A model generated the notes under the pieces. That model saw nothing but the letters and a program-made list of their open reading frames with translations, searched no databases and was not told the DNA's origin. This document shows positions 26,294-34,727 of a DNA stretch of 64,000 nt, one piece after another; positions within the stretch are counted from its first letter, which is position 1, and every line of letters begins with the position of its first letter. The stretch is from Marinobacter aromaticivorans. GTDB lineage: Bacteria; Pseudomonadota; Gammaproteobacteria; Pseudomonadales; Oleiphilaceae. The DNA is taken from NCBI RefSeq assembly GCF_002806975.1, contig NZ_NIHD01000016.1:1-64000 (forward strand), written 5' to 3'. The position numbers and the translations under genes are program-made.

Positions 26294-28807
26294 TTACAAG
26301 GGTGCTTTTTCGATGCGCTCCCACATCCGCAAGTAGGCTTCTGCGGACGTAAACAGCTGATTAACGGCCTCGTCTATTGTTTCAGCGTCACGATCACTGT
26401 TCAGAATCATGTCGGCGATCTGATCGGCATAGAGACCGTAATGGGCAACGCCACGGCCATCATAGAGACCAAATTCCCGATCGCCTGTGCGTTGCTTGTC
26501 GAAGCGAACCCGGCCGTCTACCGATTCGAACGGATACAGTTTTGCATCGTCCTCCGGTACACCGGGATTGCCTGCAAGTGCGGCAATGCCATTTACATCC
26601 GAGGAAAGCCCGGCGCCACCGAAAGGGCCCACTTTGTAGGCATCTGAACGCGGTCTCTGGCCATTCCGGATCAACTCATCAACCCAGCCGCCGCGGGTTC
26701 CTCCGAAGGAGGCCGTTACGCCTCCCTGCGCAGCAATGCGATCTCGCAGGGCCTCGGTGCCGCCCCAGCCGCCGTGACTGTTGATAACCGGATACCCAAG
26801 GGGCCCGGTAAGCTCCAGGATGCGGGCGGCAGCTTTACGACTAATGTGATCTGTCTCAATCATCATTTTGCGACGGATCAGTTCCTGGACAAGAAAGTCG
26901 CCCAGATCGGAGAGGCCGCGGCTATTACACAACTTGTCAGTGCCTCGGCGGGGGTCCATGGCTTGCAGTTGCTCCGGGGTTTCAGGGAAGCGGTCACCGA
27001 TATAGTCGAGTTGAAACAGCAACTGATCAATCAGGCCAAAAGGCTTGAGCGCTGCGTTCTGATCCGGCTCAAGACCCGAGTACTCCGTTCCTTCAGGGCA
27101 TTCTTCAAACTCTGGCAGGTGGCCGGTTTCCAGCATGTTACCGGCATAGAGAATGGGGCCAATCCCGATGCCCGAGCTGAGATCCGGCAGGTGGCCACCA
27201 AAAGCGTTATCAAATTTGTGAACCGGGAAAATACTCCGTACGCCTAACTGGTAAAGCTGATCCAGACGGTCAGTAATATCCTTGCGCGAGCATTCCGCCA
27301 CATTCAGAAACTCACCGCAGCCCAGAACCTTGGACATTTCGATGCCGAGTACAACAGCCAGTTTGCCTTGTGCAATCACATCACGGGCTTCGCCGGGAGA
27401 CATCACGATGCGAAACCAGCCCTGGCCGGGCCCGCCATGTTGTGCATCAATATAATCCTGCATTTCGTACATGCGCTGAATCTGTAACAGAATCGCTTCC
27501 ATGGGATCGCAGTCGTTCTGTTTCTGCGGGTTTATCTGGCAAAGCACCTCGTTATGAACCAGATGATTCACAAGGATCTTCATTCCTGACAGATGAACCC
27601 TCTCTAGCCAGCGATAATAGCTCTGGTGATGTTGCAGCGAATCGTTGCGCGGCCAGTCATTGAAGCTGGGCCAACCCTGGGTTTCATGGGAGACTGTGCC
27701 ACTGGTGGCAATTTCCAACAGCCCGGTTGTGCCTTGGGGGCCATGATTGACTGCACAGTCCTCAAGCGCGTGGGTAATACCGAAACGGTGAAAAGGATCG
27801 CCATAGTTTATGCGGCCCCCAATGAACTCGTAAGCCGAGATATGGGAGTGGGCGTCAACAAATCCGTATATGTCATCATCGTCCAGGCCCTCGACGTTAC
27901 GGAAACGATCGACCTCTTTCAGATAAATGGCCGGGCCGTCTTCGTGCAAAACCTCCGCGTTAAGGCCCGCCTCGGGATAGGCATCGCAACCCTCACTCGG
28001 ATTGAAGCGAAAGTGGTTGGCCTCGTCTTGCAGAGAAGGTGATCTCAGCGTCAGTTCGTTTGAGTCCACTCCGAGTAATAACCCGGTTACCCGGGATGCA
28101 AGTGTGTAAGCCCCGTCTTCTGTTTTGTTCAGTTGCCATACAGCAAGATCGTTAGGGCGGTTTACCATCGCAAGCCTGGGGAGCATATTGACGTTGCCCA
28201 CTTGATCACCGAAAAAATCCAGGCTTTCGCCAAGCGCCCTGAGTATGCCGCCCAAGGGCAGAATGGGGTCAAGAATCAGGCCGGTCGTATCGCCGAGCCC
28301 GGCCACCAGATAACTCAGCTCTCCGACAAACCTGCCACCCGCATCCAGAAATTCGCCGCCGGGGTCGGTGATCCCGAGAAGCTCAAAATCGCCTTTGCTG
28401 TTTTCTACCCTCTTGAAGCCCGACATGAGCAGGTATGAGCCCAGTTCTGTTGGTCGCATATAAAATCGCGCTGCATCGGTTTCAGAACTGGCAATGCCGT
28501 ATGTGCCGTCTGGTTGGGCAGCAAGAAAGCCATCGTTTGAGCTAACGGTGTAACAGGCGTTGGCAAACTGATAGCGGGAGTTTGCGTAGGGGTTTACCCT
28601 GGGCTCGCGAGATTGGTTGGAGTCGGCAGATTCAGAAGAATCTGAGGATTCGTCAACATTCACATTGCTGTCTGCCTCTGGGGCTGAATTGGATGCAGTT
28701 TCTGACGATTCAGATCCGCCGCCGCAGCCTGCAAAGAGGCCAAGAACTAAAAGTAAGCTGAACAGAAGCGTCCGCTGCCCGGGAACGGACTCGGAAGTGA
28801 ATTGCAT
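26294..28807 (-). CDS. Large putative lipoprotein with a membrane-dipeptidase/amidohydrolase-like domain
   Basis: 837 residues. A signal peptide ends in the lipobox LFAGCGGGS and is followed by a strongly acidic Ser/Asp/Glu linker to about residue 70. The C-terminal half resembles metal-dependent dipeptidases (M19): GFVDAHSHIS near 325, METDHISRKAAARILEL and VINSHGGWGG, where the histidines would bind metal. The region between 80 and 310 is unlike anything I know. ATG 28807 is chosen because GGAG lies 6 nt upstream. It precedes the DUF6351-like lipoprotein gene on the same strand, suggesting two surface hydrolases used together. Confidence 0.75.
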   Translation of the reverse strand: MQFTSESVPGQRTLLFSLLLVLGLFAGCGGGSESSETASNSAPEADSNVNVDESSDSSESADSNQSREPRVNPYANSRYQFANACYTVSSNDGFLAAQPDGTYGIASSETDAARFYMRPTELGSYLLMSGFKRVENSKGDFELLGITDPGGEFLDAGGRFVGELSYLVAGLGDTTGLILDPILPLGGILRALGESLDFFGDQVGNVNMLPRLAMVNRPNDLAVWQLNKTEDGAYTLASRVTGLLLGVDSNELTLRSPSLQDEANHFRFNPSEGCDAYPEAGLNAEVLHEDGPAIYLKEVDRFRNVEGLDDDDIYGFVDAHSHISAYEFIGGRINYGDPFHRFGITHALEDCAVNHGPQGTTGLLEIATSGTVSHETQGWPSFNDWPRNDSLQHHQSYYRWLERVHLSGMKILVNHLVHNEVLCQINPQKQNDCDPMEAILLQIQRMYEMQDYIDAQHGGPGQGWFRIVMSPGEARDVIAQGKLAVVLGIEMSKVLGCGEFLNVAECSRKDITDRLDQLYQLGVRSIFPVHKFDNAFGGHLPDLSSGIGIGPILYAGNMLETGHLPEFEECPEGTEYSGLEPDQNAALKPFGLIDQLLFQLDYIGDRFPETPEQLQAMDPRRGTDKLCNSRGLSDLGDFLVQELIRRKMMIETDHISRKAAARILELTGPLGYPVINSHGGWGGTEALRDRIAAQGGVTASFGGTRGGWVDELIRNGQRPRSDAYKVGPFGGAGLSSDVNGIAALAGNPGVPEDDAKLYPFESVDGRVRFDKQRTGDREFGLYDGRGVAHYGLYADQIADMILNSDRDAETIDEAVNQLFTSAEAYLRMWERIEKAPL

Positions 28808-28975
28808 GGCATTCTCCATTCGGACATAAGGCGATGAGCCAGCCCTTTTCTTGTAATTTGAAATTGAGAATTAACAAGATATCGGAGTGAGGGTTTCCTG
28901 ATCCATGGCACAGTTGTCACAGGCCCCTGCCTAAGGATCATTGACGTACGCAGGAATTTATGGTGGGAGCTCAGT

Positions 28976-30535
28976 CTATTCCGGGTACCCGGTGATATCC
29001 CGGATTTTCTGGTACAGCGGCTGAAGCTGCGGGTACATGCGTAGATAGACCTCATGATAGAGCCGTTCGTACAGCTTACGGGCCTCCGGGTTGGGCTGGA
29101 ATACATCACCAACCCGGGTCATTGCAGCCACTGCCGTTTCAAAATCCGGGTGCAGGCCAAGGCCGACAGCCGCATCAATGGCCGCCCCCAGCCCCGAGGT
29201 TTCATAGGTGTGGGGCCTTTCAGCGGGCAGGCCGAACAGGTCAGCAGTTAACTGCATGGCTGCATCACTCTGGGAGCCGCCACCGGCCACCCGGAGTTTG
29301 CGTATTTTTACGCCACTGCGCTTTTCGATTTTTTCCTTGCCTTCCCGCAGAGCGTAAGCCAAGCCTTCAAGAATCGCCCGGTAGATGTGGGAGCGGGTGT
29401 GAACATCGCCAAAACCAATGATCGAGCCTTTGGCCTCCGGCCCCGGTTGCCGCACCCCTGGTGACCAGTAGGGCTGCAGCATCAGCCCCATGGAGCCGGC
29501 AGGAACATCGTTGACCAGTTCATCAAACAGCGCCTCCGGCTCAATATTTCGCTCCTCGGCAATCTTTTGCTCCCTGAGGCCGAACTCTTTTTTGAACCAG
29601 CTCACCATCCAGAATCCCCGGTAAATCATGATTTCTGTGGAGTAATACCCGGGCAATGCGGAAGGATAGGGCGGCATCAGGCGCACCGGCTCAACATAGC
29701 GTTTGCTGGTGGTGTTTATGGTGGCGGTTGTGCCATAGCTCATGCAGCCTACATCGGGTGTTAAGCCGCCAGAGCCGAGTATTTCGCAGGCTTTGTCGGA
29801 GGCCGCAGCAATGACCGGCAAGCCTTCCGGTAGCCCGAGATGAGCGGCGGCCTCCGGGGTGAGATGGCCCAGGGTAGACCCGGGGCTGACCAGTTCCGGC
29901 AGCATGGATTTCTTCACCGGCATGACCTGCCATTTGAAATCCCGGGGGCCGGCCCAGCGGTGTTTTTTGTAGTCAAACGGCAGGTAGCCGACCTGGCTGC
30001 CCGTCGAATCCCGGAACTGGCCGGTAAGACGGTAATTCAGGTAGCCGGATAACAGCAAAAAGTGCCGGGTTTTTTTCCAGATTTCGGGTTGGTTCTGGGC
30101 AATCCAGTTGGCCTGGGTGTTTTCCCGGAAGCGGTTCACCGTGTCCTCCAGTTTTGCCAGCTTGAACAGCCAGCCCCAGGGGCCTTTGACCGGGCCATCG
30201 ATTCTTGCATGGCGCTGGTCCAGCCAGATAATGGCCGGGCGCAGCGGTTTGCCTTGTTCGTCCAGATTAATCACCGTGCCACGCTGGGTTGTTACGGTAA
30301 CGCCAACCACTCTTCCGGGCCTGGCATCGGTGGATTGCCATAGCCGGGCGCAGGCCTTTCCCAGATTCTCCCAGAAATACTCCGGGTGCTGTTCCGCCCA
30401 CCCCGGTTGTTCGGAGAAATACGGCTGAATCTCCTGCTTGCCCTTGGCAATCAGATTGCCCTGGGCATTGAAAAGCAGGGCGCGAATACTCTGGGTACCG
30501 TTATCAATCGCCAGTATCAGGGGATCAGAATGCAT
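28976..30535 (-). CDS. FGGY-family carbohydrate kinase
   Basis: About 519 residues of the FGGY (glycerol kinase/xylulokinase) fold. The N-terminal phosphate-binding loop is PLILAIDNGTQSIRALLF, the substrate aspartate region is IIWLDQRHA, and the C-terminal domain shows LRVAGGGSQSDAAMQLTAD. The substrate may be glycerol, a pentulose or an alkylglycerol; the operon favours a glycerol-type compound. ATG 30535, with a GGAG upstream, overlaps the dehydrogenase gene by 11 bp. The frame extends to 30637, but that part codes a proline/arginine-rich leader without family match. Confidence 0.86.
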   Translation of the reverse strand: MHSDPLILAIDNGTQSIRALLFNAQGNLIAKGKQEIQPYFSEQPGWAEQHPEYFWENLGKACARLWQSTDARPGRVVGVTVTTQRGTVINLDEQGKPLRPAIIWLDQRHARIDGPVKGPWGWLFKLAKLEDTVNRFRENTQANWIAQNQPEIWKKTRHFLLLSGYLNYRLTGQFRDSTGSQVGYLPFDYKKHRWAGPRDFKWQVMPVKKSMLPELVSPGSTLGHLTPEAAAHLGLPEGLPVIAAASDKACEILGSGGLTPDVGCMSYGTTATINTTSKRYVEPVRLMPPYPSALPGYYSTEIMIYRGFWMVSWFKKEFGLREQKIAEERNIEPEALFDELVNDVPAGSMGLMLQPYWSPGVRQPGPEAKGSIIGFGDVHTRSHIYRAILEGLAYALREGKEKIEKRSGVKIRKLRVAGGGSQSDAAMQLTADLFGLPAERPHTYETSGLGAAIDAAVGLGLHPDFETAVAAMTRVGDVFQPNPEARKLYERLYHEVYLRMYPQLQPLYQKIRDITGYPE

Positions 30536-32153
30536 GCCCGGGCTCCGTCTGGGGTGGCAGGGAATAGGCATTACGCCAGAGGGAAAGATACCTTGTTTCC
30601 TCCGAGCGCCATTGCTCGTCATCCCAGCCCAGGGCACTCTGGCACTGTTCCTTCAGCTCCGGTAACAGGGCTTTGCCACCCTCGGGCAGAACAAGACCAA
30701 GCCGGGTGCGGCGCAGCATCAGATCATCCAGATGTTTTACATCTTCCTGTTTGCAAGCCCAGATAACTTCTGCCCACAACAGTTCGCCGGGCACGGAACC
30801 TGCCACCGCGCAAACCTCAACCGGTTTGACGGGCCCGGCTTGCAGAACTTCCTCCAGGTCTGATCCGTAAAAACCGCGCAATCGCTGCCAGTTCTGGTGG
30901 CCTATGGCAGAGGGTCGCTGGTACCCGGACCACGGCCTGAAAACGGGCTCACTGGCCGGGCGCAGCCGCTCCTCGCCGCCAAGCCCCCGGGCAAGGGCTT
31001 CCCGCGCTATAAGCCGGAAGGTGGTGAGTTTACCGCCTGCAATACTGATCATTCCCTTGTATTCCCGGAACTCGTGTTCCCGGCTTTCCCTGGATGGATC
31101 TTTCGGGCCTGCAGTGGGTTTGCTGGCAGTTACAACCGGGCGGACACCGGCCCAGGTGGATATTACGTCGGCTTTGGACACACCGGCACCGGGAAACAGG
31201 CGCCCGGATATCTTCAGGAGATACTCAACCTCTTCAGCGGAAATGCGCGGCTCATGGTCCAGGTTGCCGGTGTGATCAAGATCCGTTGTACCCAGGACTG
31301 TTGTACCGGCCCAGGGAAAGGCAAAGACGGGGCGTTTGTCATCCGGGTGCAGCAGCGATACAGAGCAGGATACAGGGAGCTTGTGCCAGGGGATAATCAG
31401 GTGGCTACCGCGCAATGGCCGGATGTGCATGGGCTCCGGTTCGCTGCCTTTCTGCTGCAGCCGGTCTGCCCAAACCCCGGTGGCGTTTATAACCAGCGGT
31501 GCATGCACTGGGAAGGTTCGGGTTTCATCTTCGGCTTGCAGTTCAAGCCCGCTTACATGCCCGTTGCTGTCCCTGAGAACCTTCACAGCTTTCACGTAAT
31601 TCAGGCACACAGCCCCGTCTTTTCGGGCTTCGGCCAGAACGCGCTGCACAAGGCGTGCGTCATCCGTTACTGCATCAGCGAATCCGCTGGCGCCGGTAAG
31701 CTTGTCTGTATTCAACCCGGGCACCCATTGCATGGTCTGGCCCGGTGTCAGAAAGTGGCGTGAGCGAAAGCCGGCTATCCGGTCGTACACCCGCAGCAGA
31801 ATCTGAAACAGCCGTGGGCCGGGGAACTGGCGTTGAAAGTGGGGCATGATAAAACGCAGCGGGTCGATAAGCCCCGGCGCCTCGCTCATCAGTCGCTGGC
31901 GTTCGGTAACGGCATCCCGGGTCAGCCCGTACTGGCCACTGCCAAGATACCGCAAGCCGCCATGCACCATCTTGGAAGAGCGGCTGGACGTTCCCCAGGC
32001 GAAGTCCTTCTGTTCAACCAATAAGGTGTTCAAACCGCTGCCGGCGGCCTCTCTTGCGATGCCGGCACCGGTTATGCCGCCGCCAACCACCACAACATCA
32101 AAGTTCTGAGTGCCGTTCATCAGATCGCTGAGCAAGGTATCTCGAGGCTTCAT
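30525..32153 (-). CDS. FAD-dependent glycerol-3-phosphate dehydrogenase/oxidase (GlpD family)
   Basis: A roughly 542-residue flavoprotein with FAD motif VVVGGGITGAGIAREAA, the GlpD hallmark SSRSSKMVHGGLRYL, and a DAO_C-type C-terminal domain (about 400-520). It should oxidise glycerol 3-phosphate, or an alkyl derivative of it, to the dihydroxyacetone phosphate form and feed electrons to quinone at the membrane. The preferred ATG at 32153 follows GGAG; an alternative ATG at 32171 overlaps the upstream stop by 4 bp. The neighbours are an alkyl-DHAP-synthase-like flavoprotein and an FGGY kinase. Confidence 0.88.
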   Translation of the reverse strand: MKPRDTLLSDLMNGTQNFDVVVVGGGITGAGIAREAAGSGLNTLLVEQKDFAWGTSSRSSKMVHGGLRYLGSGQYGLTRDAVTERQRLMSEAPGLIDPLRFIMPHFQRQFPGPRLFQILLRVYDRIAGFRSRHFLTPGQTMQWVPGLNTDKLTGASGFADAVTDDARLVQRVLAEARKDGAVCLNYVKAVKVLRDSNGHVSGLELQAEDETRTFPVHAPLVINATGVWADRLQQKGSEPEPMHIRPLRGSHLIIPWHKLPVSCSVSLLHPDDKRPVFAFPWAGTTVLGTTDLDHTGNLDHEPRISAEEVEYLLKISGRLFPGAGVSKADVISTWAGVRPVVTASKPTAGPKDPSRESREHEFREYKGMISIAGGKLTTFRLIAREALARGLGGEERLRPASEPVFRPWSGYQRPSAIGHQNWQRLRGFYGSDLEEVLQAGPVKPVEVCAVAGSVPGELLWAEVIWACKQEDVKHLDDLMLRRTRLGLVLPEGGKALLPELKEQCQSALGWDDEQWRSEETRYLSLWRNAYSLPPQTEPGHAF

Positions 32154-32167
32154 CGGGTTTGCTCCGC

Positions 32168-33787
32168 TCATTCGATCAGTGTTTTCGGGTTGAGAATGCC
32201 ATCGGGGTCAAAGGTCTGGCACAGGGAGCGAATGGCCAACATGCCCAGTTCACCTTTTTCAACGGGCAGAAAGGGGGCGTGATCCTTGCCAACGCCATGC
32301 TGGTGACTGATGGTGCCCCGGTTGCGCACAATCAGTTCGGATGTTGTGTTCTTGAGGTGTTGCCAGCGGGCCAGAGTCTCATCATAGCTGTCGGCAACCC
32401 GGAAAACGTAGGTGGTGTAGATGCTGCAGCCCTGTCCGTAAAAATGAGAGAGGTGAGTGAACACATGAGCCCGCTCATTCCGGCTCTCTTTGCGGGCCTG
32501 AAGACCTTCCCGCAAACTGGTTTCCATCAGGCCGAGCAGATTATCTACGTTGTCCCAGTCGGTGGCAGTTTCCAGCGTATCCACGGCGTAGCCCATTTGC
32601 CATAGGGCTTCCCTGAGGTAGGGCATGGTAAAGCGTTTTTCAGCCCACTTTTTCCCCAGCCGGGTGCCTGTGTAAATGCCTTTGTATTGCGAACAGATAC
32701 GTTTTGCTTCCTGCCTGACACTGCTGCACTGGTGCTTGCTGCCAGTCAGCCCGAAGGTCATCATGCATTTGCCGTCATCGGCGCCACGCAGGGACAATAC
32801 TTTTTCAAGCATGCCGATAAGGTGCGGGTGGCCTGCCAGCGCCAACTGGGTCTCGGTTTCCATGGCGTTGCTCAGCCTTAGCATGGAAAGCTGGGTGCGG
32901 TTCTGCACCAGCGAGCGACAGGCATTGCGGGCGCTGTCCCAGTCTGGAAAAAATACCACATGAAAGCTCTCATGTTCCGGCAAACGGGTAACCCGCACTT
33001 TTACTTCCGTGATCAGGCCAACCCGGCCCTCGGAGCCCAGAATCATCTCGCGGATATCGGGTCCGGCGCTGGAGGCGGGTATGGTTGGCAGGTCCAGTGT
33101 GCCCTGAAGCGTTTCGACACGCCCGCCGGCAAATAGCTGTTCGATCCGACCGTAACGCAGTGACTGCTGACCGCTGGAGCGGGAGGCAACCCAACCCCCG
33201 ATGGTGGAGAGTTCAAACGACTGCGGGAAATGCCCGAGCGTGTAGCCATGGGCGCGCAACTGGGACTCGACCAGGGGGCCGGGCGTACCGGCTCCGAATG
33301 TGGCTATCTGGCTTTCGCGATCCAGATCGATGAGGCGGTTCATGCCGCCCATATCCACCGTGAGCACCGGCCTGTTGCTGGCAAGGGGGGTGATATGACC
33401 CGCTACGCTGGTGCCACCACCATAGGGGATAAGTTCAACGTTGCTGGCCCGGGCGTACTGCAGAAGCTTCTGCACCTCCATGCTGCTGTGGGGGCGGGCG
33501 ACGCCGTCGGGGAAGACCCCGAATTCACCACTGCGCATGGCCAGCCAGTCTGGCAGGCTTTGGCCGCGGGCGTGGCGAACGCGGGTTTCCGGGCTGGTGT
33601 CGATCAGTTCATCAACACTGGCATCCGCAGGGAGGCGGGTATCCGGGACTTTTTCGCAAACGGATTCAAGGGAAGCATCGGTCAGAGGCTTGCCGGAACC
33701 TACCCGTTCAGCAAGAAAGCTTTGCCCCTGTGCCGGTAGTTCCAGATTAAACTGCTCATCGCCCCAGCCATTCCAGCGTCGCATCAA
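32168..33787 (-). CDS. FAD-binding oxidase of the alkyl-dihydroxyacetonephosphate synthase type
   Basis: A 539-residue VAO-fold flavoprotein. The start MRRWNGWG, the FAD loop PYGGGTSVAGHITPL, the STIGGWVASRSSGQQS segment and the C-terminal SHQHGVGK motif are the marks of alkyl-DHAP synthase (AGPS), which uses SHHHGVGK. AGPS exchanges the acyl group of acyl-DHAP for a fatty alcohol. Bacterial relatives are mostly untested and may be simple oxidases; the Gln in place of a His in the active motif is notable. It starts the operon with GlpD and FGGY kinase genes. Confidence 0.8.
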   Translation of the reverse strand: MMRRWNGWGDEQFNLELPAQGQSFLAERVGSGKPLTDASLESVCEKVPDTRLPADASVDELIDTSPETRVRHARGQSLPDWLAMRSGEFGVFPDGVARPHSSMEVQKLLQYARASNVELIPYGGGTSVAGHITPLASNRPVLTVDMGGMNRLIDLDRESQIATFGAGTPGPLVESQLRAHGYTLGHFPQSFELSTIGGWVASRSSGQQSLRYGRIEQLFAGGRVETLQGTLDLPTIPASSAGPDIREMILGSEGRVGLITEVKVRVTRLPEHESFHVVFFPDWDSARNACRSLVQNRTQLSMLRLSNAMETETQLALAGHPHLIGMLEKVLSLRGADDGKCMMTFGLTGSKHQCSSVRQEAKRICSQYKGIYTGTRLGKKWAEKRFTMPYLREALWQMGYAVDTLETATDWDNVDNLLGLMETSLREGLQARKESRNERAHVFTHLSHFYGQGCSIYTTYVFRVADSYDETLARWQHLKNTTSELIVRNRGTISHQHGVGKDHAPFLPVEKGELGMLAIRSLCQTFDPDGILNPKTLIE

Positions 33788-33908
33788 AGTACACTCCCGT
33801 TTTCCATTGGATGGGCCGTACTTTATCGGTTTGTCTGAAGATTACCTATATCCCATGGCGACACTGGTGGTGTCATTTGCCGACAGGCGGGCGGCGTCGG
33901 ATAAATTC

Positions 33909-34562
33909 TCAGCCGTTAGTGCGCAGGCGTTCCCGGAGCTGTTCAAGGCGTTTACGTATTTCTTCGCGGCGTTCTTGCTCGTTTGCGGGCGGACCGGAAG
34001 GGGCGGTCCGGTTAGACACGGCGGGGCTCTGAGGCTGCGGGGAAGCCTGTTGAATATTGTCAGCATCGGAAGAGAAGGAGATTCCCGAGCGATTGTCCGT
34101 TTCCGGAAAATACAGGTTTTCAAGCTTGCCGCCGCGGTCGAGAACCACCCGGTTTGGGTGAACCGATCTGAGCCTGGCGTTGCCGGGCAACTCATCGCCG
34201 ATCAGAAATACCTCGGTTTTGCTTTTGTCGTCTTCAATCAAGGCGCTGCCGGGAAAGTCGCCATCGGCAGCGAGAACTCCGCGCAGGAAAAGCCGAAGGT
34301 TGGTTTCCGGAAGATCTTCAGTGTTTGCTACCGGCTCATCGCCCGACTCCTGCGGGCTGCCGAAAAGCTCCAGTGATGCGAGTGACAGTGCAGGCACGCT
34401 GGGCTTTTCTGCAATGTGCCTGGCGGTAACCCGGTTGCTCTGTGTGGCCTGCAGGCTTTCGTTTTGCCAGAAAACATATCCCTGCCAGGCCGTAGCCCCC
34501 ACCATGGCCATGCCTGCTACCAAAGCAAGAAACAAAGGAACCCTTGGATTCATAGAAAGCAT
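33909..34562 (-). CDS. gspC: Type II secretion protein GspC (XcpP-like)
   Basis: About 217 residues. One N-terminal membrane helix (FLALVAGMAMVGATAW) is followed by a linker and the homology region (about 60-150, with LELFG and LRLFLRGVLAADG) that contacts the secretin. No PDZ domain is seen; the end is a charged coiled coil (EERREEIRKRLEQLRERL-like), as in XcpP. GspC links the inner-membrane platform to the secretin and helps substrate choice. ATG 34562 has AGGACAG ahead of it. It is divergent from gspE, an arrangement resembling xcpP. Confidence 0.87.
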   Translation of the reverse strand: MLSMNPRVPLFLALVAGMAMVGATAWQGYVFWQNESLQATQSNRVTARHIAEKPSVPALSLASLELFGSPQESGDEPVANTEDLPETNLRLFLRGVLAADGDFPGSALIEDDKSKTEVFLIGDELPGNARLRSVHPNRVVLDRGGKLENLYFPETDNRSGISFSSDADNIQQASPQPQSPAVSNRTAPSGPPANEQERREEIRKRLEQLRERLRTNG

Positions 34563-34727
34563 TGACTGTCCTGAGTGCAAGTTCGCAAGCTGCCGGTGAA
34601 ATGGCTAAAGTCCCACAGGTTATCAGAATACCGCCTTTTATTGGGAGTATACTGCAAGGAGTTATTCAGCAGACCAGGCTCCTGTGGTAGCCTTCCTGCA
34701 TTTACCGACACGACAGCGAGGACAACC

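Noticed and set aside
33441..34376. Plus-strand open frame of 311 codons
   Set aside because: It crosses the AGPS-like gene and gspC on the other strand and has no own start signal or family match.
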